Assembly: GCF_963674635.1 (NCBI RefSeq)
Contig: NZ_OY771475.1
Span: forward strand, 1,674,001-1,738,000
Length of the DNA stretch: 64,000 bases
DNA from: Breoghania sp.
GTDB taxonomy: Bacteria; Pseudomonadota; Alphaproteobacteria; Rhizobiales; Stappiaceae
Reading direction: 5' to 3'
The translations under genes and the position numbers were made by a program. Positions 35,079 through 43,362 of this stretch are shown one piece after another. The notes beneath the pieces are model-generated. The model was given only the letters and a program-made list of their open reading frames with translations, made no database searches and was not told the origin of the DNA. Position 1 is the stretch's first letter. The number at the start of each line of letters is the position of its first letter.

Positions 35079-35858
35079 ATGTTCGACCGACTGCATGCCA
35101 CTTGCCTCTCATGGGCCGGCGCAATGGCGCTTGCCATAGGCGCGACCGTTGTTGCTGGCGAAGGCGGCCAGGCCCGGGCCGCCGATGCGGCTGAGCGCGC
35201 CATCATCGGCTTTTCCCCCGACGGGGCCTATTTCGCCTTCGAGCAATACGGCATTCAGGATGGGTCCGGCTTTCCCTATTCCGATGTTTTTGTTCTGGAA
35301 ACAGCGACGGATAGCTGGGTGCGGGGCACCCCGGCGCGCGAGCTGGTCCGCAACGAGGCAGTGAGCGTCGATCAGGTTCGCCAGACCGCCCGCAAACGTA
35401 TCGATCCCTATCTTTGGCGGCTGAATATCGGGGTGAACGGCAAGACGCTGGTTTCCGACCGGGCGGCGGATGCGCGCGATGCGGCCCGGTTCCTGCCCTT
35501 CACACTGGCCGATGACGGCGACAAACTGGGCCTTGGAACGGTCCGGCTCCGGTTGACCGAGATCGCCATGCCAAAGGAAGATTGCACAGCACTCGGCGTC
35601 AGCCCCCATGGCTACGCGCTCGTTTTGGAAAACGAAGCGGGCGAGCCCCTGCGCATCCTGCATGAGGACACCTCCATTCCCGCCTCGCGCGGCTGCCCGG
35701 TGCACTATGGGTTGTCGGATATCATCGTCTATCCGCGATCCGGCGAAGGACCGGTTCTGGTGGTACTGCTCTCCATCTACCAGTTCGGCTTCGAGGGGCT
35801 GGACCGGCGGTTTCTCGCGCTCTCAACCACCTTCGACACCAATCCAAGCACACAGTAA
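35079..35858 (+). CDS. DUF2259 secreted protein
   Basis: The 259-residue protein begins with a signal peptide (WAGAMALAIGATVVA) and matches DUF2259, with RAIIGFSPDGAYFAFEQYG immediately after cleavage and SDVFVLETATDSW following. The family, conserved in alphaproteobacteria, is predicted to be periplasmic and has no known function. The ATG after TTGAGGGCCTG was preferred. It stands 122 bases after the six-cysteine protein gene and 74 before the TetR gene. Confidence 0.85.
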   Translation: MFDRLHATCLSWAGAMALAIGATVVAGEGGQARAADAAERAIIGFSPDGAYFAFEQYGIQDGSGFPYSDVFVLETATDSWVRGTPARELVRNEAVSVDQVRQTARKRIDPYLWRLNIGVNGKTLVSDRAADARDAARFLPFTLADDGDKLGLGTVRLRLTEIAMPKEDCTALGVSPHGYALVLENEAGEPLRILHEDTSIPASRGCPVHYGLSDIIVYPRSGEGPVLVVLLSIYQFGFEGLDRRFLALSTTFDTNPSTQ

Positions 35859-35932
35859 AAGCCGCGCGGTTCAAGGATGCCGTACTTCTTTCCACTCGCA
35901 GAATCGTGCCGCTTGATGTTAAAACCCGTCAC

Positions 35933-36559
35933 ATGAGTTGGAAACAGGGCGGGCGCGGATATCATCACGGCAATCTGAGGGAGGCGCTCATGCGCGCGGC
36001 GCTCGATCTCATTGCCGAAAAGGGCCCCTCCGGCTTCACCGTGGCGGAGGCCGCGCGCTCGGCAGGCGTCAGCCCGGCAGCGCCCTATCGGCATTTCCGT
36101 GACCGCGACGAGCTAATGATCGACGTGGCCCAGCAGGGTTTCGAACTCTTCGCCGAAACGCTGGAGACGGCCTGGAACAGAGGCAAGCCCGATGTGCGTG
36201 CCGCCTTCGAGCGGTTGGGGCGTGCCTATCTGGGCTTTGCGCGGTCCGAGCCGGCCTATTTCGCCACCATGTTCGAAGCCGGCTTGTCGCATGGTGCGTC
36301 GCCGGGACTGCGGGAGGCGGCGGACCGGGCCTATGGTGTGCTTCGCGAAGCGTCCGAGGCGCTTGTCGCGGAGTTTCCCGCCACGCGGCGTCCACCCGCT
36401 TCCATGGTCAGCTATCATATCTGGGCGATGTCGCATGGCATTGCCTCACTCTTTGCGCGCAACGACGAGGGACGGCGGAAGCTGCCCATGGCGCCGGAAG
36501 AGCTTCTGGAAGCGGGCATGCTGATCTACCTGGACGGTCTGACGCCCAAGGCAGACTGA
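35933..36559 (+). CDS. TetR/AcrR family transcriptional regulator
   Basis: The 208-residue repressor has a TetR helix-turn-helix (about residues 10-55: REALMRAALDLIAEKGPSGF, then VAEAARSAGVSPAAPYRHFRD) and a helical ligand domain with FARSEPAYFATMFEAGLSHG, like the WHG/TetR_C group. Its targets and effector are unknown; no obviously regulated gene adjoins it except the downstream DUF2852 gene, 365 bases away. An in-frame GTG nine codons upstream is a weaker start. Confidence 0.9.
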   Translation: MSWKQGGRGYHHGNLREALMRAALDLIAEKGPSGFTVAEAARSAGVSPAAPYRHFRDRDELMIDVAQQGFELFAETLETAWNRGKPDVRAAFERLGRAYLGFARSEPAYFATMFEAGLSHGASPGLREAADRAYGVLREASEALVAEFPATRRPPASMVSYHIWAMSHGIASLFARNDEGRRKLPMAPEELLEAGMLIYLDGLTPKAD

Positions 36560-36924
36560 GTGAACCTCGCAAAACCGAAGTCCCACATAGCGGCACATCC
36601 CCCTTTCTTGATGAGGAAAAACGCGGGGCTGCCACGTTTACCCGCCTGCTGCGCGCACGCGGCTTGGCCTTTGACGGTTTGCCGATCGCTCAAAACCGAC
36701 AAGCCGCCCCCGCCCCGCTCTCACCGTTTTTCTCAAATCCTCAATGACTTACCCGTTTCAGGGCCAATGTTAATGCCCCTTGCAGGCGTCCCGCGCCGAA
36801 ATTTCGATGCCTGCACCTTGCGCAAACCCGCGCAATTCCCCACGTCATAGCTTGTCGTAACGCTCTTGACAGGGCTCCATCCACGGGCCATGTTAATGTT
36901 ATTCACATTTACACGAGGTCAATC
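36560..36924. other. Intergenic gap upstream of the DUF2852 gene
   Basis: No gene is supported. The gap holds a candidate promoter at 36866-36894 and a repeated short motif: GGGCCAATGTTAATG at 36761-36775 and GGGCCATGTTAATG at 36885-36898. The second copy overlaps the candidate -10 region. Nothing else of note is seen. Confidence 0.45.
36866..36894 (+). promoter_or_regulatory. Candidate promoter of the DUF2852 gene
   Basis: A perfect TTGACA -35 hexamer is followed after 17 bases by CATGTT, a poor -10 element, about 30 bases before the gene start. The call rests mainly on the -35 match and position. Confidence 0.35.
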
Positions 36925-37374
36925 ATGACGGCAGCAGCATCTGTTGCGAACAAGCTTGACGAGATGGGGCGGCCCGCCTGGATCGCCGCCATGATCTTGG
37001 GCTTCATCATTTTCTGGCCGCTGGGACTGGCGGTCCTGGCCTACATGTTCTGGAGTGGACGGATGGGATGTTACGCACGCGGCAGTGACCGTTTCGAACG
37101 CAAGATGCACCGCATGCAGGAAAAGATGGATCGCATGCGTGCCCGGATGCGCGGCGAGGACCACTGGGATGCGACGCCTTCCAGCGGCAATTCGGCCTTC
37201 GACGAGTACAAGGCGGAAACGCTGCGCAGGCTGGAAGAGGAACAGGAAGCCTTCCATGACTTCCTCGAACAGCTTCGCAAGTCCAAGGACCGGGCCGAGT
37301 TCGACCAGTTCATGGCCGACCGTCGCCGCAAGGCGGATGCGCAAGAGGAAACCGCCGAACAGGCATCCGCCTGA
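36925..37374 (+). CDS. DUF2852 membrane-anchored coiled-coil protein
   Basis: The 149-residue protein has one N-terminal transmembrane helix (about residues 19-42, AAMILGFIIFWPLGLAVLAY). A soluble part rich in charged heptads follows (RKMHRMQEKMDRMRARM, then LRRLEEEQEAFHDFLEQL) and is probably coiled coil. This is the DUF2852 pattern of alphaproteobacteria. Function is unknown. An intrinsic terminator follows 70 bases downstream, so the gene is its own transcription unit. Confidence 0.88.
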   Translation: MTAAASVANKLDEMGRPAWIAAMILGFIIFWPLGLAVLAYMFWSGRMGCYARGSDRFERKMHRMQEKMDRMRARMRGEDHWDATPSSGNSAFDEYKAETLRRLEEEQEAFHDFLEQLRKSKDRAEFDQFMADRRRKADAQEETAEQASA

Positions 37375-37444
37375 CGGCTCGGGACAGCGCTCCAAGCCCG
37401 CCCCTTCTCCATAATCCGCATCCCCCGCGATGCCCCCAATGCTG

Positions 37445-37477
37445 AAAACGCCCGCTGTCAAAAGCGGGCGTTTTTTT
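37445..37477 (+). terminator. Intrinsic terminator after the DUF2852 gene
   Basis: A perfect 12-base-pair stem (AAAACGCCCGCT / AGCGGGCGTTTT) with a six-base loop runs into seven T residues. Confidence 0.95.
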
Positions 37478-37574
37478 GCGTTCATTCGCGCGATATGCCC
37501 CTGCCCCCTTGCCCGCCAGTTGCGAGGAAGGCGAAAGTGGCTTTACGCTGCGTATCGTTTTCAAGCAGCGCTTT

Positions 37575-37622
37575 GCCAGTATTCCTTTCATGACGGGCGC
37601 CAGTCTTCCTTTCACGACGGGC
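37575..37622. repeat. Two tandem 24-base repeats
   Basis: Two adjacent 24-base units (37575-37598 and 37599-37622) differ at only two positions (7 and 17). The core of each is TTCCTTTCAYGACGGGC. They lie between the DUF2852 terminator and the start of the LysE gene, probably in its promoter or leader. Confidence 0.85.
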
Positions 37623-37650
37623 AAATGCCCGATCACCGGAGATCTGACGG

Positions 37651-38283
37651 GTGAGCACGATCCATCTCCACCAGTTGATGCTGGTTTTCGCCGCTTATGT
37701 GATCACGGTGGCCAGCCCCGGTCCTTCGAACATGGCGATCATGGGGGTCGCCATGAACCACGGGCGACGCTCCGCCGTGGCGCTTGCGTTCGGCGTCGTG
37801 ACGGGCAGCCAGTGCTGGGCGGTTCTGGCCGCCACCGGGCTTTCCGCCGTGCTTGCGACCTATGCAGAGGCGCTTTTCGTCATCAAGATTGCGGGCGGGC
37901 TCTATCTGCTCTGGCTCGCCTGCAAGGCCGCGAAATCAGCAATGACCGCACAGCCGTCGCAGGCTGTGGCGACCGGCCCGGGGTCCAGCCTGCTGAGGCA
38001 TTACCGGCGCGGTCTGCTGATGCATCTCACCAATCCCAAGGCGGTTCTGGGCTGGATTGCGATCATGGCGCTGGGCCTGCACCCGGATGCCCCCGCCTAT
38101 ACGCTTCCCGCAATCCTCGCCGGGTGTCTGTTGCTGGGCATTCTCATTTTCGTCGGCTATGCGCTGGTTTTCTCCACCCGCCCCATGGTGCGCGCCTATC
38201 AGAAGGCGCGGCGCTGGATCGAGGGGGCGCTGGCCATGGTCTTTGGCTATGCGGGCCTGCGCCTGCTGCTTTCGCGCAGCTAG
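37651..38283 (+). CDS. LysE/RhtB family amino acid exporter
   Basis: The 210-residue six-helix protein shows LysE-family landmarks: VASPGPSNMAIMGVAMNHGRR in two parts, AFGVVTGSQCW, GGLYLLWLACKA and HLTNPKAVLGW. It probably exports an amino acid or related compound with proton exchange; the substrate is unknown. GTG is the start, preceded by GGAGATCTGACG. It is followed by the glycosylase gene after 32 bases and they may be cotranscribed. Confidence 0.88.
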   Translation: MSTIHLHQLMLVFAAYVITVASPGPSNMAIMGVAMNHGRRSAVALAFGVVTGSQCWAVLAATGLSAVLATYAEALFVIKIAGGLYLLWLACKAAKSAMTAQPSQAVATGPGSSLLRHYRRGLLMHLTNPKAVLGWIAIMALGLHPDAPAYTLPAILAGCLLLGILIFVGYALVFSTRPMVRAYQKARRWIEGALAMVFGYAGLRLLLSRS

Positions 38284-38315
38284 GCAGGCTCTGAACCGTC
38301 TGAAATGATGACTGC

Positions 38316-39518
38316 ATGACGCTCACGATCCGAAACGCCGATGCCCGCCGCCTGCTGATCGACCTGCAAGGGCTTTCCATGCAGCCGCGCAACCGGCTCT
38401 CGCCCGATCAGCTTTACGCACTCATCGAGAAACTGGGCTTCGTGCAGCTCGACAGCATCCAGACCGTGGAGCGCGCGCATCACCACATTCTCCATTCGCG
38501 AAGCCAGTGCTACCGGCCCGCAGATCTCAAGCGGCTGCACGAGCGGGAGGGCCGCCTGTTCGAGAACTGGACCCATGACGCATCGGTGATCCCGGCTCCG
38601 TTCTATGGCTACTGGAAGCATCGCTTCGCGCGCGACGGGGCACGGCTCATGGAGCGTTTCACGCGCTGGCAGCGTGATGAATTCGCCCATGTGCTGGAAG
38701 ACGTGCGCGCTCACATCGAGGCAAACGGCCCGACCATGGCGCGCGATCTCGGCAACGACAGCGGCCCGAAGAAGCGCAACGAGGGCTGGTGGGAGTGGCA
38801 TCCGACCAAGACGGCGCTGGAATATCTGTGGCGTACGGGCGATCTCGCCGTCGTCCGGCGTCAGGGGTTCCAGAAAGTCTATGACCTGAGCGAACGCGCC
38901 ATTCCGGCGGAGCATTTCGGCGCGCAAGTGTCGCACGAGGCCTTCGTGGACTGGGCATGTGCCAGCGCCATCGACCGGCTGGGCTTCGCCACACCTTCCG
39001 AGATTGCCGGTTTCTGGGACCTCATCGAACTCGATGAGGCGCGAAAATGGTGCGCCCGGGCACTGGAGCGGAGAGACCTTATCGAGGTTGGCGTGGAGAA
39101 TGCCGATGGATCGGTGCGCGGCGCGCTTGCCCGCCCGGATATCGAGGCGGCGATTGCCGCTCCCCCTGAGCCGCCTTCGCGGCTTCGGGTTCTGAGCCCC
39201 TTCGATCCGCTCATCCGCGACCGGGCGCGCACTGAGCGGCTTTTCGGATATCGCTATCGCATCGAGATCTTCGTGCCAGAACCCAAGCGCGAATATGGCT
39301 ATTATGTTTTCCCGCTCATGGAAGGCGATCGACTGGTCGGGCGCATCGACATGAAACACCATCGCAAGGAGGGCGAATTGCGCGTCGCTGGGCTGTGGTG
39401 GGAGCCGGGTATGCGCAAATCGGTCGGGCGTGCGGACAAACTGGAAGCGGAACTCGACCGCATCCGGGCGCTCACGGGGGCGGAACAGGTGACCTTCGCC
39501 GACACTGTCGGCACCTGA
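38316..39518 (+). CDS. YcaQ/AlkX-type winged-helix DNA glycosylase
   Basis: The 400-residue protein belongs to the HTH_42 DNA glycosylase family that unhooks DNA interstrand crosslinks and alkylated purines. The catalytic signature QLD (Gln44-Leu-Asp46 in FVQLDSIQT) matches the YcaQ/AlkX class, as opposed to QxQ of AlkZ. The C-terminal domain has HDASVIPAPFYGYWKHR and VLSPFDPLIRDRARTERLFG. Residues about 318-392 are also present as a degraded second copy downstream of the LysR gene, at about 92% DNA identity over the best 220 bases. The native copy appears intact and of normal length. Confidence 0.92.
   Translation: MTLTIRNADARRLLIDLQGLSMQPRNRLSPDQLYALIEKLGFVQLDSIQTVERAHHHILHSRSQCYRPADLKRLHEREGRLFENWTHDASVIPAPFYGYWKHRFARDGARLMERFTRWQRDEFAHVLEDVRAHIEANGPTMARDLGNDSGPKKRNEGWWEWHPTKTALEYLWRTGDLAVVRRQGFQKVYDLSERAIPAEHFGAQVSHEAFVDWACASAIDRLGFATPSEIAGFWDLIELDEARKWCARALERRDLIEVGVENADGSVRGALARPDIEAAIAAPPEPPSRLRVLSPFDPLIRDRARTERLFGYRYRIEIFVPEPKREYGYYVFPLMEGDRLVGRIDMKHHRKEGELRVAGLWWEPGMRKSVGRADKLEAELDRIRALTGAEQVTFADTVGT
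39266..39497 (+). repeat. Direct repeat, copy 1 (inside the glycosylase gene)
   Basis: This 232-base segment of the glycosylase gene recurs at 41582-41813 in the same orientation with no indels. Eighteen mismatches are counted over 220 bases, and identity falls off at both ends. The two copies bracket the aldo/keto reductase and LysR genes. Confidence 0.9.
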
Positions 39519-39555
39519 GGCACCACTGCCCCGCCCATTTTTTCGTGGACCGCGA

Positions 39556-40557
39556 CTACTTCTGAACCATCGCATCCATGGCTGCCGGATAACGCCCACC
39601 CGCGATCTGATCCGGCGCGAAGGTGCGCGTCAGTAGATCGCGTTCCTCGGCCGTCAATTCAATGTCGGCGGCGGCGACGTTCTGTTCCAGATGCGCGATC
39701 CGCCGGGCGCCCGGAATCGGCACGATCGTGTCGCCCTGCCCGAGCACCCAGGCCAGAGCGACCTGTGCCGCCGTCACACCTTTGCGTCCGGCAATTTCCT
39801 CGATGACGCCGACGAGCTGACGGTTGGCTTCCGCGTTTTCCGCCTGGAAGCGAGGAAGCGTACGGCGGAAGTCCTTTTCGCCCAGCCCTTGCGTGGAGGT
39901 GACGGTGCCGGTCAGGAAGCCGCGCCCGAGCGGGCTGAAGGGCACGAAGCCGATGCCCAACTCCCGGCAGGTCTCAAGCACACCGTTTGTTTCCACGTCG
40001 CGCGTCCAGAGGGAATATTCACTCTGGAGAGCGGAAATGGGATGAACGGCATGGGCCTTTTTCAAGGTTTCCGCCGAGACTTCCGAAAGCCCGAGCGCGC
40101 GCACCTTGCCCTGGGCCACCAGATCCGCCATCGCGCCGACAGTGTCCTCGATCGGCACGTTCGGGTCGGCGCGGTGGAGGTAGTAGAGATCAATCACCTC
40201 GATTCCCAGTCGCTTGAGCGACGCCTCGGCCACTTCACGGGCATGTTCGGGACGCCCGTTCATTCCTGCGATCGCCCCCCAATCGGCATCGTCGGCGCTC
40301 AGTCTGAAGCCGAACTTGGTCGCAATCGTCACCTTGTCGCGAAACGGTGCCAGCGCCTTGCCGACCAGGATCTCGTTCTCGAACGGACCGTAGACTTCGG
40401 CAGTATCGAATAGCGTGACACCGAGATCGACGGCGCGGTGAAGGGTATCGATTGCAGCGCCGTGATCGTAGCCGCCATAGGCATGGCTCAACCCCATGCA
40501 GCCGAAGCCGACCGCCGAGACCTGCAACGTGGATCCAAGGTTTCTTGTTTTCATCAT
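39556..40557 (-). CDS. Aldo/keto reductase
   Basis: The 333-residue NADPH-dependent oxidoreductase of the AKR TIM-barrel family has the full catalytic set: Asp and Tyr in DTAEVYGPFENE, Lys in IATKFGF and His in LYYLHRADP. The C-terminal phosphate-binding region reads VPIPGARRIAHLEQN. It resembles AKR11/AKR13-type reductases; the substrate is unknown. The ATG with AAAGGATTGAG before it is clear. It is divergent from a LysR gene with 118 bases between, the usual layout for a LysR-controlled reductase. Confidence 0.93.
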   Translation of the reverse strand: MMKTRNLGSTLQVSAVGFGCMGLSHAYGGYDHGAAIDTLHRAVDLGVTLFDTAEVYGPFENEILVGKALAPFRDKVTIATKFGFRLSADDADWGAIAGMNGRPEHAREVAEASLKRLGIEVIDLYYLHRADPNVPIEDTVGAMADLVAQGKVRALGLSEVSAETLKKAHAVHPISALQSEYSLWTRDVETNGVLETCRELGIGFVPFSPLGRGFLTGTVTSTQGLGEKDFRRTLPRFQAENAEANRQLVGVIEEIAGRKGVTAAQVALAWVLGQGDTIVPIPGARRIAHLEQNVAAADIELTAEERDLLTRTFAPDQIAGGRYPAAMDAMVQK

Positions 40558-40675
40558 CTCAATCCTTTCGCGGAAATTCCATTCGCTCCCATGACGACAT
40601 GAACCGCAAGATAAGCGCCTTCGCTGATTAGATAAGTCGTGCAAATGAGATCGGGCTGTTCTATTTTTTCGCACA

Positions 40676-41566
40676 ATGAACCGGACACGCCTCCCCCAGC
40701 TCCTCGTTTTCGCGACCGTTGCCCGCTCCGGCAGTTTCCGCGCCGCCGCGCGCCAGCTCGGCATCGCGCCCTCCGCCGTCAGCCACGCCGTTTCGGCGCT
40801 CGAAGCCTCGCTCGCTACAAGATTGCTGGCGCGCACCACACGCAGCACGCAACTGACCGAGGAAGGTCAGCGGCTGCTCGCACGGGTCGACGAGCCGCTG
40901 GCGGAAATCGAGGCAGGGTTTTCGGAACTGATCGACAAGGAGCGCGCGCCCGCTGGGCCGTTGCGGCTCACCATGCCCGCTCTCATCGCCGAAGACATGA
41001 TCATGCCGCGTCTGAGCGCCTTCCTTGACCGCTATCCGGCGATCGAACTCGACATCCGCACCAACGATGCGTTCGAGGATCTGGTCGAGACCGGTTGCGA
41101 TGCCGGGTTGCGGCTCGGCGAGCATCTCTCCCCCGACATGATCGCGGTCAGGGCCAGCGGCCCGCGTCGCGGGTGGGTCGTCGGGTCTCCGGATTATCTG
41201 GAGCGGTACGGCACGCCCAAACATCCGCGGGACCTTGCCGCGCATCGCTGCATCCGTCGTCGCTTTTCAAGCGGCCAGATCTATCGCTGGGAACTGGAAA
41301 AGGACGGGCAGGAACTGACCGTTTCGGTCTCCGGCCCGCTGATCCTGCCGCGTCAGGATCTGATCCGGCAGGCGGCGGTGGACGGCATCGGCCTCGCCTT
41401 TATCTTTGAAGAGGCGGCAGTGAAGGATATCGCGGCCGGACGCCTTGTCAGCGTCATGGAAGACTGGTGTGCGCCTTTCGACGGCGTCTACATCTATACG
41501 CCTTCGCGCAAATATATGCGCCCCGCCCTTCGTGCCTTCATCGACTTCTATCGCGTTCGCGGCTGA
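40676..41566 (+). CDS. LysR family transcriptional regulator
   Basis: The 296-residue regulator has an N-terminal winged helix-turn-helix (FRAAARQLGIAPSAVSHAVS and LEASLATRLLARTTRSTQLT) and a periplasmic-binding-like effector domain from about residue 95. It is divergent from the aldo/keto reductase gene, which is its most likely target. Immediately downstream lies a fragment of the glycosylase gene, so sequence after its stop codon is not native to it. The frame itself appears complete. Confidence 0.93.
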   Translation: MNRTRLPQLLVFATVARSGSFRAAARQLGIAPSAVSHAVSALEASLATRLLARTTRSTQLTEEGQRLLARVDEPLAEIEAGFSELIDKERAPAGPLRLTMPALIAEDMIMPRLSAFLDRYPAIELDIRTNDAFEDLVETGCDAGLRLGEHLSPDMIAVRASGPRRGWVVGSPDYLERYGTPKHPRDLAAHRCIRRRFSSGQIYRWELEKDGQELTVSVSGPLILPRQDLIRQAAVDGIGLAFIFEEAAVKDIAAGRLVSVMEDWCAPFDGVYIYTPSRKYMRPALRAFIDFYRVRG

Positions 41567-41581
41567 AGAGCCCTCGCACCG

Positions 41582-41813
41582 GATCATCGTGCCCGAACCC
41601 AAGAGCGAATATGGCTGTTACGTTTTCCCGCTCGTGGAAGGCGATCGACTGGTCACCTGCATCGACATGAAACACCATCGCAAGGAGGGCGAATTGCGCG
41701 TCGCTGGGCTGTGGTGGGAGCCGGGTTTGTGCAAATCGACCGGGCGTGGGGACAAACTGGAGGCGGAACTCGACCGCATCCGGGCGTTCAAGGGGGCGGA
41801 ACGGGTAGAGTTC
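41582..41813 (+). pseudogene. Truncated glycosylase gene fragment; direct repeat copy 2
   Basis: This segment repeats the 3' part of the YcaQ/AlkX-type gene found 2316 bases upstream. The glycosylase frame stays open and recognisable (PEPKSEYGCYVFPLVEGDRL ... MKHHRKEGELRVAGLWWEPG), but it has no start codon or N-terminal domain of its own. Most base differences from the intact copy change amino acids (for example Tyr to Cys, Gly-Arg to Thr-Cys), as expected for unselected DNA. The homology ends before the lipoprotein gene. It is a non-functional duplicate left by recombination. Confidence 0.88.
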
Positions 41814-41917
41814 CAGAGCGCAGACCTGTCAGGCCCCTGCTTGCGCCCGGTGCATTTCAAATCTATCAAAAACGCGATTGATACTTATCGCGTTTTCTCC
41901 GGAGACCTCCGCTCGTC

Positions 41918-42568
41918 ATGCGCATTCTGATCGTATTCGCCGTATCGCTCCTGCTTGCGTCTTGCGCGGGTACCAAGGTTGCAGAACTATCAGAACGGGG
42001 CACCCAGCTGAATATCCAACCGGGACGTCCCTATATCGCCACCTTCTTTCGCGCCAACGGCCCGACGCTTGGCGACTTCAAAAGAGAGAGAATCTACCAC
42101 TTTTGCCCTGTCGGGGAAGACGGCAGCTTCGAAGGATGCCGCGAAAAAAACGGGTTTGCATTTGAGCCCCTCACTGCCGAAAAAATGGCATTTACCAAAA
42201 GCGTACCCGTTGCCGGAATGCCGGGTTGGCGGATGTTCCTGCTGATCGGAAAGATGAACGGAACCGGGCTTCATGCCTTCACCAATCGAAGGACGATCCC
42301 CGGAACCCTGCCCAATCGGAACGAGAGGGTCGGCACGTTCAGCTATACGGCACACTTTGCGCCAGACAGAATTGTCGTCATTCCGCCCTCGGGCACCAAG
42401 ATCGATTGGGCGGCCAAAGCTCGGGAAAGCCTTATGGCCGGACTTGGCAGCAAGGTCAGCGAGTTGGAGTTCGTGCAGGCCGAACGCGTCTCGATCGAAT
42501 GCAAAGACGTCAAGAGCATCTTCGGTCTCGACGCCCCGGGCGTCGTCGAATGCAAGATCATCGACTAG
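41918..42568 (+). CDS. Lipoprotein of unknown function
   Basis: The 216-residue protein starts MRILIVFAVSLLLASCAGTK, a signal peptide with a lipobox ending at Cys16. The mature protein is globular with PGRPYIATFFRANGPTLGDF and FTNRRTIPGTLPNRNERVG, and I recognise no family. It is anchored to a membrane on the periplasmic side. It lies just beyond the glycosylase fragment, so its upstream region may have been altered by that rearrangement. Confidence 0.75.
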   Translation: MRILIVFAVSLLLASCAGTKVAELSERGTQLNIQPGRPYIATFFRANGPTLGDFKRERIYHFCPVGEDGSFEGCREKNGFAFEPLTAEKMAFTKSVPVAGMPGWRMFLLIGKMNGTGLHAFTNRRTIPGTLPNRNERVGTFSYTAHFAPDRIVVIPPSGTKIDWAAKARESLMAGLGSKVSELEFVQAERVSIECKDVKSIFGLDAPGVVECKIID

Positions 42569-42679
42569 AGAACACAGGCCAGCGGACCGAGACTGACGCC
42601 CTCGCGCCCAATCTCGGCCCTCGCCCCCCCCCAAACAATCGCAACGGTTTCTAGAGGCTTTTCCTGCTAGAACTGAAAC

Positions 42680-43300
42680 ATGACCGCCCAGCCGAGCCAT
42701 CCTGTCAGGCCGTTTGTCGAACGTCGCCGCACTGACCGGCGCAAGCCGCGTGTGCCGGTTGCGCGGCTCATCGGCAAGCTCGTGACTATTGCAGGGGCAT
42801 GGGGCGCAGCGATGGTCCTCATCGCTTTCTCCCGGCTCTACGGCGAGGCGCAGGCCGTTGACGGGCGCATGGCCGTCATTCTCGCGATCTTCTTTGCAGG
42901 CGGTGTCATCGGCGCGCTGACGGGCTTCCCGACAGCCGTCATCCTCGTCATGCGCAGGCCGCAAAAATCGGCCCGCTTTGCGGCCATGGTGGTGTCGCTG
43001 ACGCTCGGCACGGTAGGGTTCACCGGTTTTCTCTTCTACCTGCATTTCAATCGCTACTACGCGGCATGGCATGCGGAACCGTTTACGACCGAGTGGTTCT
43101 GGCAAACGTTTTTCACAGGCGCGCAGGCGGTCTACATTTTTGCGGTCAACGGGCTGCCCTTGCTCTTTCCCGCCGGTATTCCGCTGCTTTTTGCAGCCGG
43201 ACTGATGTTCTCCCGCACCGACGGACGGCGCGGCGCGGGGCGGGACCGACGCGGCACGCCCGCAGATCGCAGGCCAGAACCGGCAAGCCAGCAATTGTGA
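42680..43300 (+). CDS. Four-helix membrane protein of unknown function
   Basis: The 206-residue protein has basic ends (RRRTDRRKPR at the start, GRDRRGTPADRR near the end) and four hydrophobic segments (about residues 31-50, 62-85, 98-120 and 150-180). By the positive-inside rule both termini are cytoplasmic. No family is recognised. It precedes purB by 62 bases in the same direction. Confidence 0.72.
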   Translation: MTAQPSHPVRPFVERRRTDRRKPRVPVARLIGKLVTIAGAWGAAMVLIAFSRLYGEAQAVDGRMAVILAIFFAGGVIGALTGFPTAVILVMRRPQKSARFAAMVVSLTLGTVGFTGFLFYLHFNRYYAAWHAEPFTTEWFWQTFFTGAQAVYIFAVNGLPLLFPAGIPLLFAAGLMFSRTDGRRGAGRDRRGTPADRRPEPASQQL

Positions 43301-43362
43301 TCGGCCCGGATTCCTGCTAGACGGCGCGCAAATCCCCCTTCTTCAAGATGAGGCCCGCGCCG

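Noticed and set aside
39556..41566. Insertion sequence or transposon carrying the aldo/keto reductase and LysR genes
   Set aside because: No transposase, no terminal inverted repeats and no short target duplication; the flanking repeats are a copied piece of a neighbouring gene.
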